Positions 19,055 to 27,685 of a DNA stretch of 64,000 bases are shown here, piece after piece. This DNA comes from Burkholderia sp. Bp9143 (GTDB lineage Bacteria > Pseudomonadota > Gammaproteobacteria > Burkholderiales > Burkholderiaceae), in contig NZ_QTPO01000017.1 in NCBI RefSeq assembly GCF_003853645.1, positions 62,001-126,000 on the forward strand, written 5' to 3'. How positions within the stretch are numbered: position 1 is the first letter of the stretch; every line of letters begins with the position of its first letter. The notes beneath the pieces were generated by a model. That model did not search any database. It had not been told where the DNA came from and worked only from the letters and a program-made list of their open reading frames with translations. The position numbers and the translations under genes were made by a program.

Positions 19055-19375
19055 TCACTTCGCTCCGTCGTTCCGGCAGAACTGCTCGTACCCCAGCGCC
19101 GAATTCGCGAAGCCACGCGCCTTCGCGAGTTCCCATGGACGCTCGCATTGCTGCGTTTGTTCACACCATGCGTAGCCGGCCGAGCCGATGCAGCCATGTG
19201 CATCGCGATCGCCGCCGACCATCGGCGGCGCGGCCTGGGCGGTTTGTGCGCCCTGCGTGCCCTGTCCGGCGACATCGGGCGGGAGAGGGGTGGGCGGCTG
19301 CGTCGCGCACGCGCCCAATGCAAACGCGAGAGCGATCATGGCGGCAAGCGACGCGGAAGGAATGAGATGTTTCAT
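19055..19375 (-). CDS. small secreted lipoprotein
   Basis: A 106-residue precursor. The lipobox is LGAC (cleavage before the Cys at about residue 23), followed by a Pro/Gln/Ala linker. The globular end is Cys-rich and conserved-looking (GCIGSAGYAWCEQTQQC, then RPWELA). The 'GSAGY.WC' pattern occurs in short outer-membrane lipoproteins of unknown function. Start is ATG at 19375 (MKHLIPSA). Confidence 0.75.
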   Translation of the reverse strand: MKHLIPSASLAAMIALAFALGACATQPPTPLPPDVAGQGTQGAQTAQAAPPMVGGDRDAHGCIGSAGYAWCEQTQQCERPWELAKARGFANSALGYEQFCRNDGAK

Positions 19376-19436
19376 ACGGTAGCGCTCCATGGGATGAAGG
19401 TCGACAGCGAATGCCCGTGCGCGGGCGCATGAACGA

Positions 19437-19925
19437 TCACGCATCCGGCACCGGCACGCGCGACGAGAACTTGACCTCGCGCAGCGCGAGGCTCGAATGG
19501 ATCGACGACACGCCGGCCTGCTTGCGCAGCACGCGTTCGACGAATTCCGCATACGCGTCGAGATCGGTGGCGACGACCTGCAGGATGTAGTCGGCCGCGC
19601 CGGTGATCTTGTGGCACGACGTCACTTCGTCGTGACGCCGCATCACGTCCTCGAAGTGATCCGAATCCTGGTCCGAATGCATGTTGAACGTGACCTGCAC
19701 GAACGCGAACACGTTCATCCCGAGCGCGCGGCGGTCGAGGTTCGCCTGGTAGCCGGTGATCACGCCTTCGTCCTCGAGCCGCTTGCGCCGCCGCCAGCAC
19801 GGCGTGACGCTCAGCGACAGCCGTTCGCCGAGCGTCGCGTTGGACAGCGCGCCGTCTTCCTGCAGCAGGCGGAGCATCGCGCGGTCGACGCCGTCCAGTT
19901 CCACCGAAGCGCGATTTTTGCTCAT
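19437..19925 (-). CDS. Lrp/AsnC family transcriptional regulator
   Basis: A 162-residue Lrp-type regulator with an N-terminal HTH (LDGVDRAMLRLLQEDG; TLGERLSLSVTPCWRR) and a C-terminal RAM ligand domain (ADYILQVVATDLDAY). The ATG at 19925 follows GGAGACCC. It is divergent from a deacetylase-family gene, the most likely target. The effector may be an amino acid or a polyamine-related compound (inference). Confidence 0.88.
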   Translation of the reverse strand: MSKNRASVELDGVDRAMLRLLQEDGALSNATLGERLSLSVTPCWRRRKRLEDEGVITGYQANLDRRALGMNVFAFVQVTFNMHSDQDSDHFEDVMRRHDEVTSCHKITGAADYILQVVATDLDAYAEFVERVLRKQAGVSSIHSSLALREVKFSSRVPVPDA

Positions 19926-20049
19926 TCCCGGGTCTCCGTAGACGGTTTTCTCAAAATTGTACGAAACGAAGAGGTGAAAAGCAAAGTTATTGCCGGCCGG
20001 CCTCAATAGACTGTTGCCACCCCCACAGCCCTCACTGCAACGGTCAACC

Positions 20050-21087
20050 ATGCTCACGGTCTACAGCAGCGATCACCATCTGCATCGCGGCGTCGAACTG
20101 AAGGACGGCGCGATCACCGATTCGTTCGAGAACCCCCTTCGCGCCGAAACGGTGCTCGCGCAGGTCCGCGCGGCCGGCCTCGGCGACGTGATCGCGCCGC
20201 GCGCGTTCGACCGCGCGAGCTATGCCGGCGCGCACAGCGCGCGCTACGTCGACTTCCTCGCCGGCGCATGGGACGAATGGACCGCGACCGGCCGCACCTG
20301 CCAGGCGCTGCCGCTCGTGTGGCCGGTACGCGCGATGCCGTCCGCGGCGACGCTGCCCGACTTCATCGACGGCAAGCTCGGCTTCTTCGCGATGGACGCG
20401 GGTGCGCCGATCAACGCCGGCACGTGGGACGCGGTGAGCGCGAGCGCGAACTCGGCGCTCACCGGCGCCGACCTGCTGTCGAACGGCGGCGCGCGCGCGG
20501 CGTTCGCGCTGTGCCGCCCGCCCGGCCACCATGCGGGCCGCGAGTACATGGGTGGCTACTGCTACCTGAACAATGCGGCGATCGCCGCGCAGCACGGTGT
20601 CGCGAGCGGTGCGGCGCGCGTCGCGGTGCTCGACGTCGACTTCCACCACGGCAACGGCACGCAGGACATCTTCTACGACCGACCGGACGTGCTGTTCGCG
20701 TCGCTGCACGGCGAGCCGGCGGTGTCGTATCCGTACTTCTCTGGCTATGCCGACGAGCGCGGCGCGGGCGCGGGCGAGGGCTTCAACCTGAACTTGCCGC
20801 TGCCGAAGGGCACGCAGTGGGACACCTACTCGGCGGCGCTCGGCCAGGCCACTGCCGCGATCGCGAAGCACGCGCCCGACCTGCTCGTCGTGTCGCTCGG
20901 CGTCGACACGTTCGAGCACGACCCGATCAGCCATTTCAAGCTGCGCTCGCCCGACTACCTGCGGATCGGCGAAGCGCTCGCGCACCTGGGCCTGCCGACG
21001 CTGTTCGTGATGGAAGGCGGCTACATGGTCGAGGAAATCGGTATCAACGCGGTGAACGTGCTGCTCGGCTTCGAAGGGCGCGCGTGA
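20050..21087 (+). CDS. histone deacetylase/acetylpolyamine amidohydrolase family protein
   Basis: A 345-residue zinc deacetylase of the HDAC/AphA superfamily. Key motifs: RPPGHHAG (catalytic His pair), DVDFHHGNGTQ (zinc Asp and His), TFEHDPI and MEGGY. Bacterial members deacetylate acetylpolyamines or related amides. The start taken is the ATG at 20050 (MLTVYSSDHH), since the longer frame adds an unlikely N-terminus. The next gene is an amino-acid-type binding protein, which suggests uptake and use of a nitrogen compound. Confidence 0.86.
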   Translation: MLTVYSSDHHLHRGVELKDGAITDSFENPLRAETVLAQVRAAGLGDVIAPRAFDRASYAGAHSARYVDFLAGAWDEWTATGRTCQALPLVWPVRAMPSAATLPDFIDGKLGFFAMDAGAPINAGTWDAVSASANSALTGADLLSNGGARAAFALCRPPGHHAGREYMGGYCYLNNAAIAAQHGVASGAARVAVLDVDFHHGNGTQDIFYDRPDVLFASLHGEPAVSYPYFSGYADERGAGAGEGFNLNLPLPKGTQWDTYSAALGQATAAIAKHAPDLLVVSLGVDTFEHDPISHFKLRSPDYLRIGEALAHLGLPTLFVMEGGYMVEEIGINAVNVLLGFEGRA

Positions 21088-21157
21088 CCGCATCGCTTTG
21101 ACTGCAATTAACGACGGTCCGGATCACGAACCCACAGCGACAAGGAAGGAGACGAAC

Positions 21158-22303
21158 ATGAATCGACATCAGAAGAAGACCGCATGCGCGATCGCGGCGG
21201 CGCTGGCATGCGCATTGTCCGCGCTGTCCGCGCACGCGGACGAAGTCGTGCGCATCGGGCACGTCGCGCCGCTGACCGGCGCGATCGCGCACCTCGGCAA
21301 GGACAGCGAGAACGGCGCGCGGCTCGCGGTCGAGGAGATCAACGCGAAGGGGCTCGAGATCGGCGGCAAGAAGGTCACGCTGCAGCTCGACGCGCAGGAC
21401 GACGCGGGCGACCCGCGCACCGCGACGCAGGTCGCGCAGCGGCTCGTCGACGACAAGGTGGTCGGCGTCGTCGGCCATCACAACTCGGGCACGTCGATTC
21501 CGGCGTCGCGCGTCTATCGCGACGGCGGCGTCGTGCAGATCTCGCAGGCCGCGACCAATCCGATGTACACGCAGCAGGGCTTCAAGACCACCTATCGCGT
21601 GGTCGCGACCGATGCGCAGCAAGGGCCCGCGCTCGCGATGTATGCGGCGAAGAACATGGGCATCAGGACGGTGGCCGTGGTCGACGATTCGACCGCGTAC
21701 GGTCAGGGGCTTGCGACCGAGTTCGAAAAGGCGGCGAAATCGGCCGGAATGAAGGTCATCTCGCGCGACGCGACCAACGACAAGGCGATCGACTTCCGCG
21801 CGATTCTCACGAAGATCAAGGGCGAGAACCCCGACGCGATCATGTACGGCGGAATGGACGCGACGGGCGGCCCGCTCGCGAAGCAGGCGCGCCAGCTCGG
21901 CATGCGCGCGAAGATCCTCGCCGGAGACGGCGTGTGCTCGACCGATCTGCCGAAGCTCGCGGGCCCGGCATCGGACAACGTCGTGTGCTCGGAAGCCGGC
22001 ATCGCGCTCGAGAAGATGCCGGGCGGCGCGGGGTTCGTGAAGCGCTACGAGGCGCGCTATCACCAGCCGATGCAGGTGTATGCGCCGTTCTCGTACGACG
22101 CGGTGTACATCATCGTCGACGCGATGAAGCGCGCGAACTCGACGGACCCGGCGAAGGTGCTGGCCGCGATGCCGGCGACCGACTATCGCGGCGTGATCGG
22201 CGAAACGAGCTTCACGCCGCAGGGCGACCTGAAGCATGGCGCGATCTCGGTGTTCACGTACAAGAGCGGCAAGAAGGCGCTGCTCGATATCGTCCGGATG
22301 TGA
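21158..22303 (+). CDS. branched-chain amino acid-type ABC transporter substrate-binding protein
   Basis: A 381-residue periplasmic LivJ/LivK-type protein. The Sec signal peptide ends ALSAHA-DEV. The mature start VRIGHVAPLTG and the GHHNSGTSIPAS pocket loop are typical. No permease or ATPase is adjacent, so it is an orphan that must pair with a distant system. RBS AAGGAAGGAG precedes the ATG. Confidence 0.9.
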   Translation: MNRHQKKTACAIAAALACALSALSAHADEVVRIGHVAPLTGAIAHLGKDSENGARLAVEEINAKGLEIGGKKVTLQLDAQDDAGDPRTATQVAQRLVDDKVVGVVGHHNSGTSIPASRVYRDGGVVQISQAATNPMYTQQGFKTTYRVVATDAQQGPALAMYAAKNMGIRTVAVVDDSTAYGQGLATEFEKAAKSAGMKVISRDATNDKAIDFRAILTKIKGENPDAIMYGGMDATGGPLAKQARQLGMRAKILAGDGVCSTDLPKLAGPASDNVVCSEAGIALEKMPGGAGFVKRYEARYHQPMQVYAPFSYDAVYIIVDAMKRANSTDPAKVLAAMPATDYRGVIGETSFTPQGDLKHGAISVFTYKSGKKALLDIVRM

Positions 22304-22309
22304 CGAAGC

Positions 22310-22352
22310 CGGGGCGCGCGGCGCCGTGCGGCATGCGCGGTCGCGCGCCCCG
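22310..22352. terminator. strong stem-loop between convergent genes
   Basis: An 11-bp perfect stem (CGGGGCGCGCG / CGCGCGCCCCG, loop 21 bases) fills the 54-base gap between the binding-protein stop and the convergent mscS stop. There is no T-run on either side, so it is a probable bidirectional stop or transcript-end protector rather than a canonical terminator. Confidence 0.45.
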
Positions 22353-22357
22353 AAATC

Positions 22358-23233
22358 CTACGACGCTTGTACGCGGAGCGGGTCGGCCCGGCGCTGCTGT
22401 TCGGCGTCGTGCACGATGTGCAGCTCGCGCGTGCGGATCGGCAGCGCGCAGTCCGCATCGGCGAGCGTCTTGCGCACCTTGCGCGCGAGGCGCCAGCGCA
22501 TCGCCCAGAACTTGTCGGGGTGCGTCCACACGCGCATGTTCGCGATCGCCGTGCTGTCGTCGAAGCGCATCACCATCACGTCCGGTGCCGGTTCCGTCAG
22601 CACGTCGGGGTCGGCTTCGGCCAGCGCGCGCAACGCGTCGAGCGCACGATCGATGTCGTCGTGCACGGACACTTCCACTTCGAGATCGAGACGGCGCGTC
22701 GGATTGCGCGTGTAGTTGCGGATCGAGCTGCCCCACAGCGCGCTGTTCGGCACGTATTCGCAGATGCCGTCCGGCTTCGTCAGCCGCGTCATGAAGAGCC
22801 CGACCTCGTCCACCGTCCCCGCGACGCCCGAGCCGCCGTTGATGTAGTCGCCCACCTTGAACGGCCGCAGCAGCAACAGCATGATGCCGGCCGCGATGTT
22901 CTGCATCGTGCCCTGCAGCGCGAGCCCGATCGCGAGGCCGGCCGCGCCGAGCACCGCGACCAGGCTCGCGGTTTCGATGCCCAGCTGCGACAGCGCGCCG
23001 ACGATCGCGACGATGCGGATGCCCCATACGGCGACGTCGCAGAGGATCGGCCGCAGCGTGTCGTCGACGCGCTCCTTGTTCGCGAGCAGCCGGTTCAGCC
23101 AGTTGCCGATGCGTTTCGACAGCCACCAGCCCGCGACGAGCAGCGCGAGGGCGGCGCAGAGCCTGAGTGAAAGCGTGGACAACGCGTTCCACAGGAACGT
23201 CCAGCGTTCCGGATGAAGATGATCGAGAAACAT
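22358..23233 (-). CDS. MscS family mechanosensitive channel
   Basis: A 291-residue small-conductance channel homologue. It has a short N-terminus, a TM segment near residues 20-37 and a second around 65-85. The pore helix is Gly/Ala-rich (VAVLGAAGLAIGLALQGTMQNIAAGIM, shown in part), followed by the beta domain (FKVGDYINGGSGVAGTVDEVG). It protects from hypo-osmotic shock. The start chosen is the ATG at 23233 with GGAA upstream. Confidence 0.9.
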   Translation of the reverse strand: MFLDHLHPERWTFLWNALSTLSLRLCAALALLVAGWWLSKRIGNWLNRLLANKERVDDTLRPILCDVAVWGIRIVAIVGALSQLGIETASLVAVLGAAGLAIGLALQGTMQNIAAGIMLLLLRPFKVGDYINGGSGVAGTVDEVGLFMTRLTKPDGICEYVPNSALWGSSIRNYTRNPTRRLDLEVEVSVHDDIDRALDALRALAEADPDVLTEPAPDVMVMRFDDSTAIANMRVWTHPDKFWAMRWRLARKVRKTLADADCALPIRTRELHIVHDAEQQRRADPLRVQAS

Positions 23234-23561
23234 GACGGGATTCCGGGTTGAGGACAGAAGGCGCGATGGGCGGCGCGCCCGCCGTGGTCGGGCGGGCATG
23301 CGCTCGTTCGCGGGCAGCCCTCGACTGTACACGGCATGCGGCGGTTCGCGCGAACGCATGCGGGCGGATCGCGCGCGATTTCACGGCGAAATTTCGCTTT
23401 CGTTCGTGTACGAAGCCGCCATCAGAACAAATCGGATTTGTCTTATTCCGTGATGTTGATCGCGCCGATACACTCGCTGTCAGGTTGCCGGATCGCGACG
23501 ATCTCTCGTCCGCGATATCCGGTTCTTTTCCAGCTTTTCATTGATAGCGAGTGACGACGCG

Positions 23562-24932
23562 ATGCGGTTCGACCTGTGTTTACGTCTCGCACGCGAACAA
23601 GGTCGATCCGCGCAATGCGGCGCCCTCCGCTTTCCGATTCGCCGCGCGCTGCTGCGCGGTGTCGTTGCGGCGGCGTGGCTTGCCGGCACGCAGGGCGCGA
23701 TGGCGCTGGCATCCACCGATGCCGAGCCGTCCACGCCCGTGGCGGTGCAAGCGGCCGACCTTGTCGACGTGCCTTTCTTCAATTCCACCCGGACCCTCTG
23801 GGGCGGCTTGCTTGCGTCGACGGTGGTGGCGGGCATCGCGCCCGAATCGCAGGCGGCGCGTGTGCGTGCGGAGGCCTATCCCGGCATGTTCGTCGTGCGT
23901 GCCGGCGCCTGTGCGCCGTACGTCGTCCTTTGCGATGCGGCGCGGGGGGCGATCGAGCGCGGGTACGCGGGGCGTTTCGATTATGGTTTTGCATCGCTTC
24001 TGCCGGCAATCGGCACGCCGTCGGCATTCGCGCCACGTCATGCCGATCTGGCATCCGCCGAGCCGTTCACGCTCGCGGAGCAGGAGAGCGGCACGCGAGC
24101 GGGCTCGATCACCGGCAGCTTGCGCGCGTCGCTTGCGCGTGCCGAGTTGCCGGCCGGTGTGGCCGCGCAGGTCACGCGCATGCTTGTCGGCCGGCTCGAC
24201 GTGACGCAGCATGGCGCCGCGGGCGACAGCTTTCGCATCGCCTTCGAACCGGACGGCGACGCATCGCTGCCGGACGGCCGGCGCGTGACGGCACTCGATG
24301 TCCGCTTTCGCGGCCAGCGCGTCGCGGCGGTGTGGTTTGCCGCGGAAGCGGGATCGTCGGGCGCCTATTACGATCTCGACGGCGTGCCGCTCGCCGGCGC
24401 GCGGTTCGCGATGCCGGTCAGCGCGACGCGAACCAGTTCGCGTTTCGGCACGCGCGTGCATCCGGTGAGCGGGGCGCGTCACGTGCATTCCGGCGTCGAT
24501 CTCGCCGCGCCGACGGGCCGTGCGGTCCATGCGTCCGAGCGCGGTGTCGTGTCGTTCGTCGGCACCGAGCCGGGCGGCTACGGCAAGTACGTGGTGGTGC
24601 GCCACGATGGCGGCTATGCATCGTATTACGCGCATCTGTCCGCGTTCGAACCGAAGTTGCGTACCGGCATGCGGATCGCGCGCGGGCAGCGGGTCGGCGC
24701 GGTCGGGAGTACCGGCACGGCGACCGGTCCGCACCTGCACTTCGAGGTGCGGCGGAACAATCGCCCGATCGATCCGGTCGCGCTGGTGCAGTCGGCGAAT
24801 GCGGCCGTGTTGAAGGGCCCGCAGCGCGTGGCGTTCGATCGTGTCGCGCGTGATGCGCATGTGCGGCTGGCGGCGGCTTCGTGGCTGCCGACGGTGGCCA
24901 TGGCGAAGCCTGTTGCTTCGGAGGCTGGCTGA
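23562..24932 (+). CDS. secreted M23 family metallopeptidase
   Basis: A peptidoglycan endopeptidase of about 456 aa. An N-terminal hydrophobic segment after RRALLR acts as signal peptide or anchor (processing likely around AMALAS). The C-terminal LytM domain (about residues 280-400) has the zinc motifs HSGVDLAAPTG and HLHFEV with YYAHLS between. The middle region resembles the OapA/NlpD-type domains found before M23. The start is uncertain: ATG at 23562 or TTG at 23541; neither has a good ribosome site. Confidence 0.86.
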   Translation: MRFDLCLRLAREQGRSAQCGALRFPIRRALLRGVVAAAWLAGTQGAMALASTDAEPSTPVAVQAADLVDVPFFNSTRTLWGGLLASTVVAGIAPESQAARVRAEAYPGMFVVRAGACAPYVVLCDAARGAIERGYAGRFDYGFASLLPAIGTPSAFAPRHADLASAEPFTLAEQESGTRAGSITGSLRASLARAELPAGVAAQVTRMLVGRLDVTQHGAAGDSFRIAFEPDGDASLPDGRRVTALDVRFRGQRVAAVWFAAEAGSSGAYYDLDGVPLAGARFAMPVSATRTSSRFGTRVHPVSGARHVHSGVDLAAPTGRAVHASERGVVSFVGTEPGGYGKYVVVRHDGGYASYYAHLSAFEPKLRTGMRIARGQRVGAVGSTGTATGPHLHFEVRRNNRPIDPVALVQSANAAVLKGPQRVAFDRVARDAHVRLAAASWLPTVAMAKPVASEAG

Positions 24933-25080
24933 CCGCAAGCTCACTCAGCGTGCGTGTTCTATCGGCAGCCAGATGTCGAGCAGGTCGGAACCGGCAACCG
25001 GATCGAAGTCCGCACGGTACCGCTCGAACTCGGACTGTATTCATCCGTACGGTCCGCGCCGTTGCGCTGCGCCGATGCAA

Positions 25081-25106
25081 ATCGCCACGCCGTCCGGCGT
25101 GGCGAT
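25081..25106 (-). terminator. stem-loop after bclB
   Basis: An 11-bp perfect stem (ATCGCCACGCC / GGCGTGGCGAT) with a 4-base loop. On the minus strand it is followed by TTGCA only, so the T-run is weak. It lies 20 bases past the bclB stop and 148 bases past the convergent M23 gene. Confidence 0.55.
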
Positions 25107-25126
25107 GGTCGGCAGGAAGGGCCTGC

Positions 25127-25861
25127 TTAGCCCAGCGGCCAGTTCAGGATCGCGATGCCGTCGTTGTAATCGCCATCGGTCCCGTCTTCCGACCCGACGA
25201 GCCCGAAGTAGGTCTTCTTGAAGATGTCGACCTGACGCGAGCCGATCTTCGACGGCTTGCCATTCGCCGTCACGACCACGCGCACCTTCCCCTTGCCCGA
25301 GTTCACGATCTGCGTGTTCAGGTTCGCGTCCCGCGTGCCGGCGCCCTGGAATGTCGCGGCCGGTTTCGGGTTGTCGTCGACATAGACCTCGATCGTCTGC
25401 TGTGCGGACGAATTGACCAGCGCCGTCACGCCGAACGCGATGTTCGGCGGCAGGTTGAAGATGCCGTCGCGTTCGCCGCCGCCGGTCGTCGTGGTATCCG
25501 GCTGCGTGGGCTGAGGCGTCGCCTTCGAGAAGTAATTGACGACCGCACCGACACCGAACTTCGCCGCCGCGCCGGGCAGCACGCCGGGTGCGCCGGCCCA
25601 CGTCACCGTGCACGCGATCACCTGCCCCGCCGCATCGGCCTTCACCTTGTTCTGCCAGCTGCCGACGTCGAAGCTGTACGGGATCGTCGCGATGTCGACG
25701 AACACGTCGTATTGCGGCAGCTTTTCCACGAGCTGTGTGGTCATGAACTGACGCATCCGGTCGAGCACCGCCTGATCGCCGTTCGCCTGTACGGCGGTTG
25801 CATCGTTGCCGGCGAGTTGCAGCAGTGCGTACAGATCGTCATGGGTAAACGGTTGTGACAT
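25127..25861 (-). CDS. bclB: BclB-type lectin with PA-IIL-like C-terminal domain
   Basis: A 244-residue calcium lectin. An N-terminal domain of unknown structure (about 1-118) and a Pro/Thr linker (TPQPTQPDTTTTGGG) lead to a LecB/PA-IIL domain (about 131-244). That domain carries the two-Ca2+ sugar site (EDGTDGDYNDG and the terminal NWPLG, whose C-terminal Gly takes part). The specificity loop reads NSSAQ, i.e. Ser-Ser-Ala as in P. aeruginosa LecB, suggesting fucose preference. Length matches the BC2L-B protein of B. cenocepacia as I recall it. It lies 242 bases downstream of bclA, same strand. Confidence 0.88.
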   Translation of the reverse strand: MSQPFTHDDLYALLQLAGNDATAVQANGDQAVLDRMRQFMTTQLVEKLPQYDVFVDIATIPYSFDVGSWQNKVKADAAGQVIACTVTWAGAPGVLPGAAAKFGVGAVVNYFSKATPQPTQPDTTTTGGGERDGIFNLPPNIAFGVTALVNSSAQQTIEVYVDDNPKPAATFQGAGTRDANLNTQIVNSGKGKVRVVVTANGKPSKIGSRQVDIFKKTYFGLVGSEDGTDGDYNDGIAILNWPLG

Positions 25862-26044
25862 GTCGTCCTCGTCTCAATGGAATATCTCGCGTCGCGGCCG
25901 GTGAGCGGATCTCGCCGTTGTCGCGCGACGGAGCACAGCGTGGGACTGCAAATGACTGCTCGAATGATTCGAATTGCAATGCGTGGTTGGCCCCGTCACC
26001 GTTGCAGGTTCGGCAGCGGCGCGCATACCGGGCCGCGCCGCGAA

Positions 26045-26077
26045 CCGCCGGCCGTTCGTCCTTGGGCCGGCCGGCGG
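26045..26077 (-). repeat. inverted repeat between bclA and bclB
   Basis: CCGCCGGCC / GGCCGGCGG, a 9-bp stem with a 15-base loop, 27 bases past the bclA stop. There is no T-run; it could attenuate transcription between the two lectin genes or be a remnant of the rearranged bclC interval. Confidence 0.4.
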
Positions 26078-26103
26078 CGGTCGGTCGCCAATCGTGCGTC
26101 AGG

Positions 26104-26493
26104 TCAGCCGATCGGCCACTGCAGCACGACAATCCCGTCGTTGTAGTCGCTGTCGTGACCGTCTTCCGACACGACGATCCCGAAGTTGACCGTGAACGGC
26201 GAGCCGTCCGACTTCTTGCCGTTGATCGGCGCGAGGCGCGCGTCGGTGGCCGACGTCTTGCCGTTCACCGTCACTTCGAAGCGGAGCTTGCCGTTCCCGG
26301 AATTCAGCGTGGCTTCGCGCGGGCCATCGCGCGTGGTCAGCTTGTGATAGGCGGCCGGTTCCGTGCTGTCGCCGATGAACAGCTTGATGTGCTGCTGCTC
26401 GGCGGCATTCGCGAAGAAAATCGCGCGGAAGTCGGTGTTCGGCGGAATCGAAAACTCGCCGGCGCGATTCGAGGACGTTTGAGAGTCGGCCAT
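26104..26493 (-). CDS. bclA: mannose-type calcium lectin BclA (BC2L-A)
   Basis: A 129-residue soluble lectin of a single PA-IIL domain. As recalled, it differs from the B. cenocepacia protein at only a few positions. The Ca2+/sugar site EDGHDSDYNDG and terminal QWPIG are intact. The specificity loop is NAAEQ (Ala-Ala-Glu), associated with mannose rather than fucose. There is no signal peptide; family members are exported by an unconventional route. Strong ribosome site AGGAGG, 6 bases before the ATG. In B. cenocepacia it heads the bclACB operon, reported to be under quorum control. Confidence 0.94.
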   Translation of the reverse strand: MADSQTSSNRAGEFSIPPNTDFRAIFFANAAEQQHIKLFIGDSTEPAAYHKLTTRDGPREATLNSGNGKLRFEVTVNGKTSATDARLAPINGKKSDGSPFTVNFGIVVSEDGHDSDYNDGIVVLQWPIG

Positions 26494-27165
26494 GCTTTCC
26501 TCCTGGAGATCGATGGATAAGGCACTTCACCGTGTCGCGCAAACGTTTGCTGTTTCAAACACGGTTCAGCCAGCATGGCGAAAAATAAATAAAAAAATAT
26601 TCGACCAGGAATGGGAATTGTTCAGAAAATCGGAAACCGAAACGGTCCGATTTAATGGTGAGCATTTAATGTAATGTCGTTCGATATATATGTGAAATTA
26701 TATCGCCGCATGTCATGCTTTTTTGAATAATGAATGGGTGCGCAGGCGGGAAAGGCGGGAGGATCCGGCTTCGGAGCAGACGCTCGGCGTTCGCATATGG
26801 CAGCGTGTTGTTTCAACATCGTCTTTCTCTGTGGCCGCGCCCACCGGCCACCACCAAACGCCCACGCCGAAGCCGGATCACAACGGAGGGGTGTGCGGCG
26901 CCGGTGAAGCTCAATGACCGGCTCACTCCGAACTTGAACAGGGCACTTCACCGGCACCGCACCCGACGAAGCATATCGGCCTGTGGCCGCGGCGCCTATA
27001 GGACAAGGCCGATTTTTGCTTGCGATATTGCGGTGCGCCGGCCTGATACACCTGACAGGCGATTAATTTCGAGATTGGCAGTATCGTGCAAGGAGCGCGC
27101 GCTCGATATTCGGCTGCTTTTTTCATTTAATCGGCCTGTTGCCGGGCCCTCACGAGGACAGTGCG
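26494..27165. other. long intergenic region upstream of bclA
   Basis: There is no gene in 672 bases. On the bclA side it has an inverted repeat ACCGTGT/ACACGGT (26529-26535 and 26559-26565), the palindrome CAAACGTTTG (26540-26549) and a looser GCTG-N14-CAGC dyad (26549-26570). A markedly AT-rich block follows (about 26577-26725, runs of A and TATATA). On the other side is a lux-box-like dyad at 27041-27060. This is unusual composition for the window and consistent with a heavily regulated promoter. Confidence 0.6.
27041..27060. promoter_or_regulatory. lux-box-like dyad
   Basis: GCCTG-N10-CAGGC: 20 bases with perfect 5-base arms, fitting the CTG-N10-CAG layout of LuxR-family sites. It lies about 105 bases upstream of the hypothetical gene at 27166 and about 550 bases upstream of bclA. 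Confidence 0.4.
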
Positions 27166-27570
27166 ATGACGAAACCCGATAGTCTGAAAGGCGACATCAA
27201 GGGACAGGCCCAGGAAGCAGACCGTCACAATCTGGCGCGGCCCGCCGTGAACGGCGCGTTGTGGGCGCGCGGCCTGACGACGCAGCGCGTGGCCGACCTG
27301 TTCAGGACCCTGCCTGGCCTCCCGGGGCACTGGATGCAGTTGCAGAACGAAGTCAACGCAGGGAACCGCTATTTCTATGGCGTCCAGAACGGTCACCAGA
27401 CGACCGACGAAGGCAAGGAACTGATCCGCTGGATCGCCGATGCGGTGGTCAGCGCCGCGCAGAAGGCCGGGTTCGATTTCCCGTTGCAGCAGCTGCGCTT
27501 TACCGCCGACACGGGGTGGCTGAAGCTTCAGCGCGTGTCGGGGCGGGTGATGGTGCTGTCGAGGCCGTAA
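27166..27570 (+). CDS. hypothetical protein, 134 aa
   Basis: Not recognised. A soluble, mixed-charge protein with no signal peptide or membrane segment. The start at 27166 follows GAGGA; the upstream TTG is rejected. Codon use is normal for the window. Visible blocks are an N-terminal polar region (KGDIKGQAQEADRHN), a middle LFRTLPGLPGHWMQLQNE and a Trp near the end. It stands alone, downstream of a lux-box-like dyad. Confidence 0.7.
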   Translation: MTKPDSLKGDIKGQAQEADRHNLARPAVNGALWARGLTTQRVADLFRTLPGLPGHWMQLQNEVNAGNRYFYGVQNGHQTTDEGKELIRWIADAVVSAAQKAGFDFPLQQLRFTADTGWLKLQRVSGRVMVLSRP

Positions 27571-27685
27571 GCGTGGCGGGCGGTTGTCGAAGTGTCGGCG
27601 TGTCGTCGGTCGAGTCGGTCACGGCAGCGAGAACGCGCGCTGCCATCGACGATCGATCATGACCTCGGGCAGGCTGCCGACAGCA

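Noticed and set aside
26549..26570. GCTG-N14-CAGC as a CepR box for bclA
   Set aside because: Arm length and spacing do not fit the CTG-N10-CAG layout well enough.
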